Origin: Bemisia tabaci
Taxonomy: Eukaryota > Arthropoda > Insecta > Hemiptera > Aleyrodidae
DNA length: 64,000 nucleotides
Direction: 5' to 3'
Assembly (NCBI RefSeq): GCF_918797505.1
Contig: NC_092799.1
Span: 24,428,382 to 24,492,381, forward strand
Shown here: piece by piece, positions 18,815 to 29,300 of the stretch
Position numbering within the stretch: position 1 is the first letter of the stretch
Layout: every line of letters starts with the position of its first letter
The notes under the pieces: generated by a model
Database searches by the model: none
Told to the model about the DNA's origin: nothing
What the model saw: the letters and a program-made list of their open reading frames with translations, nothing else
Program-made: the position numbers and the translations under genes

Positions 18815-21107
18815 TGTTGTCGCATTCGTTTGAAATATACTCGCTGAGTGATTCATTGTCTTTCATTCGCTCCTCGCCGATTGGCTACGCTTCCCGCTAC
18901 TCTGCGTACCGCGAAGCGCATTTCTGATTGCTGTTAATACAATTTTTGAAAGATTGGTGTACTTAAAAAAAAAAAAAAATCTCATTGCTCAGGGGAAGCG
19001 GTGCTTCCCTAGCGTACATGCAAAAATCGCCACTGTTAAATACGTTTTATATGAAAGGGGTTATTGCGCAAAAATAGAGGCTTACAAAAAAATAAATCAG
19101 AGGTCATGTTCGGACTCGACGACTCAAAATTAGTAAAGTTCGGTCATCTGAACTTAAGGACATTTTTACGTATTAGTCAGTGTTACACGTATCTACGTGC
19201 TACATTTTTCATAAAGTAGTTGTTTTTAGTATTTATTTCCTTGTAAAAGGTAAAAAGTTGAGCGAAATTAAACGTCTTACTTATAGACGATAAAAAATAT
19301 CATGGCGGAGTTACATATCAGACCTAGACTCGTTTGGATTCGCCTTCAGGTTTTCCGACTGCAATTTTTTATACGCGTCGAGTAAGACGCTTACTGGGTA
19401 GGCACTATCAATTTCTTGTTTCTCTGTCTCTTTTCAGAGAAGAATGGTTGTAAAAAATCTAGTAAAAAATTACAAGACCCTCTAAATCTAGCAATCGTTT
19501 CAAAACTTTCACTTGCATGAAATTTTCAACATCCTGTAAGCAATTTCGCAAAAAATATTACATGAAACAGTGATTAAAATCGCTTTGATTAAAAAATGGG
19601 TAGTTGCACTCTCACTTTCAGGGATAGGTGCATAATTGCCTTCCAGCTTTAATGAGATTGAATTAGTATATAATTTTTACTTAATTGATTCGAGGTATGC
19701 TGATGTTTAAGAAATGTACTTGAACAGGCTTAGACGGTCTACTGAGCATTTTTAAAAAATGATGATCAACAACGTCATTTAAAGTAGCTATGATTTCTTT
19801 TATTTGATATTTTATTTTCATGATTAAGTATGAAGAAACAAAACAAACGGAAACATTAAGACTTGAGCAGAAACATTGGATAAGTAAGTGAACATCTGTA
19901 ATACGGTACATCAGTTTAAAATAATTCTATTAGAAAAATTAAATTAATTTAGATTTTGAAAACCAAAAACTAGGTAGGTATGCACAATAATGAACATATT
20001 TTGGCATAGACGTCCCAGAAAACACTCATTTTCAAAACACAGAAATTTTCAGTCAGAAATAAGTAAGCACTACAGAGTGTAAAAAAAAAAATTTCAAGAT
20101 AATTAATGGAGGGTTTTTTAAAAGATAATTTGCCTTTGTAACCACATAAGATGAGAGGGAGGGGGGGGGGGTGTAGAAGCACCTCATTATAAGTAAGTGA
20201 TACATTTTCTTCAAATAATAACTAATGATGAGAGATAAATTTATGGTAGAAAAAACAAAAAATAATAGCTAATATAAATATAAATGTAAAAAGGTAAATT
20301 ACTTGTCGGTAAGTTTTGACACAGAATCAAAGGCACAAGAGCGGTAAAAAATAGCAATTTGTCTCCAGCCTGCAAAAGTGATGTTGTATCCATTTTAAGT
20401 ATTACAATCATTAAAGCTATACTCCTTTCATGAGGTATCTGAAGCTACACACAACAAACATTTAAATACTTGGAAAATTGCTTTCCACGCTCTGAGAAAT
20501 ACAAAAAAAGGAAAAGTAGACAAAAATGTAAGGGTTGAGTTAACATCACTTTATTTTAAAGAGATGAGAAGTATCTGCTTGATCTGCATCTTAAATATCG
20601 TGTCACTCCTCTGATGTAAGGGCATATCTTGATATCCGCATGAGCCCCAGAGAGCATGGTTTTACATGTAAAATAGGGCTCTGGAAAAAGAGATACGCCC
20701 TTGCACCTAAGAGGCTACGATTTACTAAGTAATCAATAAGTGATTAGATGGTATGGGTAAATATGTGTCAGGTTTATGGATATTTATAATGGATAAATCA
20801 AAAAGAGGAGAGATGTTTTGACATATCTTAAACACAGGGTAAGTATAGTAAATAGAACATAAACTATGAAAATAACTATGTCTTGTGTCAAGATGCTGAA
20901 GAAGTATGATCTTCTGACAGTAGGTATTTAAATTAAAAATAAAGTTTAGGTATACTATAGTCATGGTAAACCATCATTTTTAGAGAACAATCTAAATGCA
21001 ACAGCATAGTAGTTTGTTGGTGAAAAAACAATAATCATTTCTTGAAGGTGTATTGAAGGCTTAAGATGTCTTGCTTGAACTGATCGGCACTGACTCAATG
21101 GAGGAAA
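18815..21107. other. Intergenic and 3' flank of the MYND gene
   Basis: AT-rich, without supported ORFs. A G run is at 20159-20170. A possible polyadenylation signal for the MYND gene (TTTATT on this strand) is at 20550-20555 and a hairpin at 20610-20712. Confidence 0.45.
20610..20712. repeat. Imperfect hairpin downstream of the MYND gene
   Basis: CCTCTGATGTAAGGGCATAT and the inverse of ATACGCCCTTGCACCTAAGAGG pair, with inner AGCCCCAGAG and GGGCTCTGG. Probably a small MITE in the 3' flank. Confidence 0.55.
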
Positions 21108-22283
21108 TTAAATATCAAAGGGGTTGGGTTCATCTGCAACCTGATTGAACTGACGTTTGAGACCAATTATATCATTTTCCCATGCTAACATGATGAAGTT
21201 CTTCCTGTTAATTTTATTTAAGGCCTCTGTTCGAAGCTTAGGATTGATTCTGCCTCTTTCTCGCTCTAATACATCTTCAAACGACGGCTGACAGTAATTC
21301 ATGCAATACTGACACAATGCTTCAGCATGATGTGGGTGCAGAGGTTTTCGGTCCTGTCGAACCATCAGAAAGCTTCCTGCAGATCCTGCTTGCCAACGTT
21401 GGGGGGCCCAACCAAAATCTTGGCTGTCAGGATCGGCGCATAAGTGTAACCATGTTGCATCTTGGTTATCAAATTTTTGACGATGAGCCATCCAAAGTGG
21501 GTTTGGAGGGTACTTCCGAGTAAAGACAGGAAGCCCGAGAATCTCTGCTATGCGAGGGGACTCATGAATGGAAAAAATAATATCAGTGGAGGGTACTTTA
21601 ACAGGCTCGTACAACTGCCTCCTGAGATCCCGGTCACCAACACAATTGACACGAACACCTTCAATACACCCTAAATCACCTTCTATGGCAGGAGCTTTAT
21701 GTTCATACCACAGAAAATGGTCTGCAATGTGTTTGAAGTCAGTCATGGTGAGGTCTCTGCACGTTGCCTCTTCTAAATCTACCCCTACTGTCCCATATGC
21801 AATGACAGGGCCTCGCCAGCCAGGGTCATGTCCAGCTTTAGCATACGGAATGTTGCTTGATATACAGAGGTTCGTGAGTAAGCCACCAGTCGTAGAGAAG
21901 TTACAATAGGCTAAGTGGATTGTGTCCGATAGTTTCCTCTTTAACAACCCGTTATTCTGTATCGATTGGATTTGCAAACTTTCAGACTGAAAATTCGATC
22001 CAAAAAATGAATCAACGATAGGATGCTGATACTTACCATCTTGACATTGCATCCATACAAATTTGGGTTCAAACTCCTCTACAGGGAAAATGATGGCTTG
22101 AAAATGATCATCACTCGGTCGACTGGAGGCATCAAAACTGGCATAGTCTGAGCACAGGAGTCGGTGAATCTTCCGATCATTCTTCTGACAATCCTTAGAG
22201 CAATAACGTATGTTACGGCACCGCGAGCACAGCTTGGCATTATCTTTCAGACAAACGATGCACAATTGACTGTCGCTTGCCAT
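21108..22283 (-). CDS. Intronless MYND zinc-finger protein, fungal-like
   Basis: A single open frame of 391 codons starts at ATG 22281-22283 in a strong context (CGCCATGGCA); the frame stays open upstream to an ATG at 22478. Residues 8-44 form a complete MYND finger with spacing C-x2-C-x7-C-x2-C-x5-C-x3-C-x7-H-x3-C, a zinc-binding protein-protein interaction module. The body (about 60-340) carries IFPVEEFEPKFVWMQC, GWRGPVIAYG (155-164), VEGVRVNC-like IEGVRVNC (207-214), GLPVFTRKYP and GWAPQRWQ (291-298). From memory this arrangement is typical of uncharacterised ascomycete MYND proteins rather than animal SMYD, PDCD2 or DEAF proteins, which have other partner domains; there is no SET domain. 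It lacks introns while neighbouring genes have many, and looks intact. Function unknown. Horizontal transfer is inference. Confidence 0.8.
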   Translation of the reverse strand: MASDSQLCIVCLKDNAKLCSRCRNIRYCSKDCQKNDRKIHRLLCSDYASFDASSRPSDDHFQAIIFPVEEFEPKFVWMQCQDGKYQHPIVDSFFGSNFQSESLQIQSIQNNGLLKRKLSDTIHLAYCNFSTTGGLLTNLCISSNIPYAKAGHDPGWRGPVIAYGTVGVDLEEATCRDLTMTDFKHIADHFLWYEHKAPAIEGDLGCIEGVRVNCVGDRDLRRQLYEPVKVPSTDIIFSIHESPRIAEILGLPVFTRKYPPNPLWMAHRQKFDNQDATWLHLCADPDSQDFGWAPQRWQAGSAGSFLMVRQDRKPLHPHHAEALCQYCMNYCQPSFEDVLERERGRINPKLRTEALNKINRKNFIMLAWENDIIGLKRQFNQVADEPNPFDI

Positions 22284-22760
22284 GGCGTAGGGCAACGACG
22301 AACAATTTTTTTGGCAAAATTTCGACCTAATTTTGGTTAAGTAAAAGAAACGCAGACTGTAGTTCACTGCGGTCCACTCACGTGAAACTGAAAACCCAAC
22401 ACGCAATCGAGATAGCTTTAAAGTTTGACAAAGACTTATCCGAACATTTTTGATGAGAGTAAAAATAATAGGAGCCAATCGAACTTCAACGGATTATCCG
22501 ATTATCACACATTCACACATGCACATGCCGCGATTTCGAAATTTTTTCTTCGCTTTGTTTACTGTTTACTACCCATCGCCGGCGCGGCGCGCTGCGAGCG
22601 TGCGAGCGTGACCAATGAGAACGTTTCTTTTGATTTCTCTGTGTCGCAAGCGATAACCAATCAGAGAGGCGAAAAGGCGATTTTTCAGAACGACAACCTA
22701 ACATTATTTTGTGCACTAAAGAAAAGTAATTCGTATCTTAGTTTATTGGTTATGGCGTCA
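22284..22760 (-). promoter_or_regulatory. Probable promoter region of the MYND gene
   Basis: Upstream of the start lie a GC-rich island (about 22575-22610, CGCCGGCGCGGCGCGC) and two CCAAT boxes on the plus strand (ACCAATGAGA near 22610 and AACCAATCAG near 22655), about 45 bp apart. CCAAT boxes work in either orientation. No start site is defined. Confidence 0.4.
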
Positions 22761-23278
22761 GAGCCGTAAACTCAATATGAAACATTTTCTTCTCACATAT
22801 TTTTTTTCCCTGATATATGATTTTTCTCAGATAGGTACTCTCCAGTCTCCAATTCCTTACACACAAAAAGTTTGATCAAATTATTATGGTGCCAAAGTAA
22901 ATTCCGTTACAAGTGATGTAAGTGCGCTTATATCTAACTGGAGCTGAACGCCTGAGGTTTTTTATAGAAAAAAAGAAAGAAAAAGACTCGTTCCTCTAGA
23001 CGAAAATATCGTCGTGTTCTCTCTCCACCCGATTTTTTTTCCTTTTCCTTGATTTCTCTTATTTCTTTTCTATCTTCTTTGGGGGCTCCAGAGGGTCCGG
23101 ACCCCCTGCCCCCCCCTTTAACACGCCTCTGCACTGCAGGACACAGGGACTCGTGTATCGTGCTGCAACTTTGAAGTAGAGGATGCCGGAAAAAATGAAA
23201 CATTGCAGTTATTTAAAGACCTCATTTTCTCAATGTTAGGTCATGAATATTGAGATCAAAAAATATCATCCAGAAGTT
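22761..23278. other. Intergenic, no gene seen
   Basis: No coding exon. Pyrimidine-rich tract around 23020-23080 and a C run near 23110. Confidence 0.4.
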
Positions 23279-23549
23279 CTGCCATGCTAAGCAAGAACGC
23301 CGTAAATCCATCAAGATTTTCCAGCATTTTTTGGAATTTAACACTTTATAAGATAAAAACTGTTTTACCCATGCACCTCAAATTTTCAGGTGAAGTTCTT
23401 GATAGTATTTGCAAAAGAATTCTATAAATGCACTAAAATGCACTGTAATTCTATGTTGTGTCTCAAGGTGCACAAGTTTTTCTGCTATGAAACATTGTTC
23501 CAAAAAAAATCTAAAATTGCGTTTATGGCGTTTTTGCGTTGCACGGCAG
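23279..23549. mobile_element. CTGCCGTGCTAAG-family MITE, diverged copy
   Basis: Begins CTGCCATGCTAAGCAAGAAC and ends GTTGCACGGCAG; inner inverted AACGCCGTAAATCC and GCGTTTATGGCGTT. Same subfamily as 1647-1891, with which it shares most of its interior. Confidence 0.7.
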
Positions 23550-26288
23550 AGATGGTAATAAAACATTGATTGCTGGTGGTTACATAGTTTCATCAAACGG
23601 CTCTTTTCTTCTATAATGACACCAAGGCTATTTATCTTTTTTCCTCAGGTGCTAATTATTCGATTGACTAAAATTGATAGTAATTCCTTGTTCAGAATTA
23701 TTTCTCTGCATTGGGTAACAAGCTGGATGGACTCGCAATCAGTTGATTGTGTGGACAGCGCTGATGTTTTTCAACGTAATAAGTTTCCAGTCTTTTTTGT
23801 TGAATTCCTCCTGATTTCTCGGACCTGATGACATTCCCTGACAATGCCCGGTTATCAAAACCTGTTACCTCATGATTACAGTAGATACACAAAGAAGTAA
23901 TTACACCATATATTCGGTAAAAAAAATATGTATTTACACATAAATTTTCAAAAGAAAAAGAACAACAATGTGTAAACAAAATAACAAAGAGGTCATAAAA
24001 AGTTTTGAGAATTCGTAGCCTTATGATGAGTATAACACCTTGATACAAAATACCTTGCAGAGATTATAAGGACCTTGTAAAAAGTAACAATGCAGTTCTT
24101 AATGCTAAAAAGATGATCCCTCCCACAGATACCTGTAAATTAAGTCAACTTCGATTTACATAAGAGACACAAGTAAAAAGAAAAATTGTGCAACGCTTTG
24201 ATGTCCTGAATGGTTGAACATTTGAACTACATATTTCCTCTAAATTGAATGGATAATTTTTTCATATGACAGTACATTTTTGAGAAAAAATAGTAGCAAT
24301 AGGTACATGATATGAAAAATTTGGACTTAAAGCTATCATAAATGAAGAAAGAACCAAACTCATATCAGCATATTGTGTGCAGTCTGAACTCTTATGTTTT
24401 AAATGGAATTTAAATACATACCATGGTTTTACTGGGTGACCACTTAATCACAAATGAGAGAGAGAGGGAGAAAAAGAAGCATTTAAGTTACAAATTAGAA
24501 GGTCAATAAATGTAAGAATAGTCGGGATCTGATAAAAGTCAAGAATTCATCAGAAGACTTGCGATAAAATTCAATACCTACGGTAATATGTTACAGTCAT
24601 TTAAATACATTCTAACGAAGGTGCTTGAAATTTTGATAGCCATCACCTGAGCAACATGCATAAAATCTTAAACTTATATTTACGTAGAACCTAAATCCCT
24701 TATTAGTAGTTTCCACTTCCCAATTTAACCTTGAGAATACATATATTTTTTTTAGTTGGCAAGAAAATGGTACAAACTTACTTTTGAACAAATGAAAAAG
24801 AGGATAAAAAAAATAGAAACAGGCTTAATAAATAAAATAACAGAATTAGTCTTTACTTCATCGTGAAAGTGAGGTGTACTTACTAAAAATCATATACATA
24901 CAATTCATCATTCACCCTTTACTGATACAATATAATAGGCTAAAGAGATTCATTGGACAATGATTGAGAAATAGGACTCTACAAAGAGAGATACGAGTAT
25001 TATACCCCATACACGGTTTTTATAGACTCGGTTCCAAATTGTGCCTAGGGTTGAGGTTAAGTTTGCAGGATCAAATCAGTTCAATGACAAGTTAACCTTT
25101 AAAATTTCTCCATCTAGGGCTGATAAATCCGAGTTGCGCTTCCGCTACTTTCAAAACGTCCCCGCTCCCTCGGTATGCTGCTTCAAATGCACAGTCCTTC
25201 AGATCTTTGCAAGATCTTTGTGATCAGGATAGAAGAAATGCAAAAAGCTATAATCACACCAATGGGTCTAGTGCATGCAAGAGATACAGCCATAAACTTT
25301 CTGCAGGTGAAGTCGACAAAAATCATAATGGAAACATCAAAGGGTCTGGAATCCATTGCCTGATGTGTAATTTGTGTAGCTTATAAATAAAATGCTTTTC
25401 CATAATTCCCACATCAGCAAGTTATTCTGAGTGGCTGGCAATTACGATTACCCAGAGTGACGCAAGCAAACCTGACCAAGATAAATAATCAATGCAAACT
25501 GTTGCAAACTTTCCTCGAACGTAATTTAAAGAAATGGATTTAAAGCTTTCATTTTTGCAACACACAGAAATAAGGAAGAAGACTTTCAACAATTGGTCTC
25601 ATACATCAGAGAAAATTTGAAAGATGGATTTTTTAGGTAGGGTTTTCTAACGGACTTCTGGACAAACCCAGTCGCTGACGACTACATAGAACTGCCCATG
25701 GACGAAGGAAATTTGAAAAAGCAAGTTACAAACTGCACAATAAGTGCAATAAAGAGAAAATTTTAAACATTTTTAAGTGCCACTCTCCTTTTATCATGAA
25801 ATATTACCTGCAGGAACTACTCACTTATCTGTATCTCTTGCCTGCGACGAATCCATTTTTTATTGTTTTTATGCTCAGACCTTTCGGTGAACAGATGGTT
25901 AAACTTCGCTTTTGGACTGACCTGCGCTGATTGACCTTGAGGTAAATCTAACCCATTAGTTGGTTCCAAAAAAAAGAAAGGAAAAAAAAACACCACATTG
26001 CAAGGCTAGAAACTGACACAAGAAGAAGTTATGCTGAAGATTGCGCTTGGATCTCTTCCAAACATCCGATTCAGAGAGATAACTCATCTTCCAATAATAT
26101 CCTGACTGAATTGAGAATAATATTTAAGATCTAAAAACCGTTAGGACTCATGGTGTATCCTTCTGAAGCCTTTGCTCCTATACAAATTTCTAAAGTTTTT
26201 TACATAAAAAAAACCAGTATAATGATGCAATGGCAGTTTACGGTTCTATTCCACCAATTTTAGGTCTCCAACTACTTCTAAAGAAATA
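23550..26288. other. 3' flank of the HACD gene, no other gene seen
   Basis: AT-rich sequence downstream of the HACD stop codon. The nearest polyadenylation signal on the minus strand (TTTATT as read here) is at 25859-25864, about 425 bases after the stop. No other exon or repeat boundary was recognised. Confidence 0.45.
25859..25864 (-). terminator. Possible polyadenylation signal of HACD
   Basis: AATAAA on the minus strand about 425 bases past the HACD stop codon. The hexamer is common in AT-rich DNA, so this is only a candidate. Confidence 0.3.
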
Positions 26289-26395
26289 TTAACGACCTTT
26301 CTTCCCTTTTGCAGAAGCTTCTGACTTGGCAGCTCCACCACCACCAATGATTTTCCTTCTTTGGTGAACCATATGCATGAACATTTGCGGGAACA
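26289..26395 (-). CDS. Hacd: HACD exon 5 with stop
   Basis: Completes Leu, then FPQMFMHMVHQRRK, a Gly run and KGKKGR before TAA at 26289-26291. Found by matching the conserved FPQ-HM-RRK end; too short for a standard ORF listing. Confidence 0.92.
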
Positions 26396-29300
26396 CTGAA
26401 AAAGAGCATGAAACACAAAGTTGAAATGATTTTTCAGTAAAACAAATTATGAGTTGAGATACAAGAGTATTAAAATCATTTGAGGGGAATGTAAAATTTT
26501 AAGACAAGAAACCCCTAAAGTGGGAATACCAACATTTTTTAAAAGATTAAAAAATTAAGAGGGACTCCTCCCTCTTTCCTTTAAATATTGATATCTTAAA
26601 CCTGATTCCATAAAAATTAGTCTGCAAACATTATGAAAGTTCTATGAACTGAGGTGTTAATTTGAATTTAAATATAACACGAAACTGACCAAAAATTGTT
26701 ATCCTTGAATATCTATCGCCTTGCCATACCAAATTTCATTTACAATTGCCGAAAAACAGTTCTTCGGGGAATTACTGGTTAGTAATTTCTGTCAGATTTT
26801 GTTAAAAAATCTGACAGCAATCGACCATTTTGAGTTTGAAAATTGTGCCGAACTAACAAAAAAATACCATGGAAAGCATAATAAGCCTAAAATCTGTCAA
26901 TTCACTCTCTTTTTGGTGGTGTTATTTGGGCACCGTAGGGGGAAACTTTGGAATGTCTAGTTTAATGTGCATTTATCAAATCAGATGCATTGAGCAAGGG
27001 GTAGCTCCTTCTTTGTGGGCCTGTTGCAAACTTTTGGTAGAGCAAAAATAAGAGTTGTTACTCATAGAAAATGTCTCAAAAATCACAATGAGCACATCAG
27101 CAAAGTCTGAAATGCACTCCTAACTTCACAATCTGCATATGAAATTTGCGCTTTTTTGTACTTTTCGCTTCAAAAACAATACTATGGCACAGGTGAACAT
27201 TTTGTTAGAGGAGTTGTTCCATCTAACTCCTGCTCAATAGGATGCTACCCAATATTAATGGCTGACGCTTCCTCGTGTAAGTCGAGGGGAGCTCAAGGTC
27301 AGTCATAGCGAATAACTCTCAACAGCCTTAATGCGAGGAAAATGTGAATGTAAACTCGCCGATTGTTATCAGGTGGTTAGAATCTCGTACCATCACACGT
27401 CTTTTGGCGGATTGGCATCTGCCATGTTGAATATTGAGTAGCGTCCTATTGAGCAGGAGTTAGATGGAACGACTCCTCTTACAAAATGTTCATCAGTGCC
27501 GTGGTATCGTTTTTGAAGCGGGACGCTCAAAAACATACACATTTTTTACGCAGATTTTGAAGTTAGGAATACATTTCAGACTTTGCCGATGCGCTCATCA
27601 TGATTTTTGAGACATTATCTGTACAAAATAACTCTTATTTTTCCTCTGGCAAAAGTTTGCAACAGGCCCATTGTTAAAATTTCTCATTTCACTTCAATGC
27701 AAAGCAATTTTGGCTTCAATCCAATGACTTTCTACTTAAATAAACTGATGTTTACTTGAGATTAATTTCTCAGCCATTCTTAACTCTTCACCAGGCTAGA
27801 TTATGCGCTCGCATGTTCCACAACAAACTCGGCTTGTCATGAAAACTAATCAGAGTGTGCTCTGTTGCAGACTGTCTAAAGTTATAGATCGGCCCATAGA
27901 GCTATAATTCTGAGTAAAGGTTGATATGTAATGGCAGAAATGATACCAGAAGGATACACTTTTACTGACTTCAGATGCTGGGTTCGTGGCAATGAAAAGG
28001 TTAAACTAGGAGGTATAACAATTTTGGAGAAAAACTAAACTTACATGGAATGTAAAGAAGCATCATGAAGATAAGGAAGTAGTGATAGCTGAAAGCAATA
28101 TTGAGTTTGTTTGGTAGAGATAAGCTAAATAGGTTGTGTTCTTGGACATAAGACTGTGCTGCATAGTAACATAGAAGTTCTCCTGTGATTCCAACTGGAT
28201 ACAAAACCCAGAAAAATGTGTACCTGTGAAAATAAGCGCAGAAATATCAGACAAGTTTGCTTTACAAAGAGACACATATCCCCCCTGCACAAATGAATGT
28301 GACTCCATAAAGAGGTTTACAAGTTCCACTCAAATTTTTCAATTTTCTACAGTACTTAATTCAATCCAAACTTTTAGTTTAAGGTGTAATCAGAGGAAAA
28401 ATCTGCATTTGCAGTTAGAAAAGTTCAATAGTTTCTGTAAAAATACACTTGGCAAGTGGAAATCTTGCTTCCCTGGGATGAAGCTACGGCTAGATTTCAT
28501 CTAGGCAATGATGATATGAGAGACAGGGATGCAGTTTCTTCCATGGTTAAACATCATTTCAAGAGCACTTTTACATATTTTGTACTGCTGGGCTGGCAGA
28601 ATCGAGAAGCGCGCTCGCAGAAAATTTTTGAGATCAATAGAGCATGACATCATGCGTGGAAAAGAGTAAAACAGTAACTTGGGCAGTACCAATTATTGTG
28701 ATACCACGTTTGGACAATTTTTTGGGGGGCCAGGACTTCTTGTCACTACAGTTTGACTTACAAAGGGAATTTGACACAAGGTAATAAAATTGAAACACAT
28801 GAAAAATGATATCTAACTGGCATCAGTGTCCCTAAGGTACATTCATATTTTTGTTTTACATTGCCTGAGTTTTACAAAAAAACCATATGACGGAAAATCT
28901 TTTGAATCTTACCTGCACCACACCAAAGCATAGGGAACAGCATCAATGATATTCAGTGCATAGTACAAGTATCGAGTTATTTCTGCGATTGACCAACAGA
29001 GGATACACAATGGCAAACCAATAGATTCTGGTGCGGTGGGAGTTACAATCAACAGACCATCAACCACTATCAGTCTTGACATAACTTGGAAAAATGTTAT
29101 GATTAGGTTTGACTTCACAAATCCTAGACCCACGTTTATGACCTGCGATGCAATAAGAAAGCAATTCCAAAATTAAAAATAATAAAGTTGTCCATAGAAC
29201 TGTTCACTTTTGAAAGGACTGAAGTGCAAAAACTTCATAAGCCCCAGGATATGGATCATGAGCATTGAGGTTGAGAATTTTTGGCTCTTTAGCCCTCTAA

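Noticed and set aside
22284..22478. 65 extra N-terminal codons of the MYND ORF
   Set aside because: The first internal ATG at 22283 has a much better start context and sits just before the zinc finger; the upstream part looks non-conserved, though it cannot be fully excluded.
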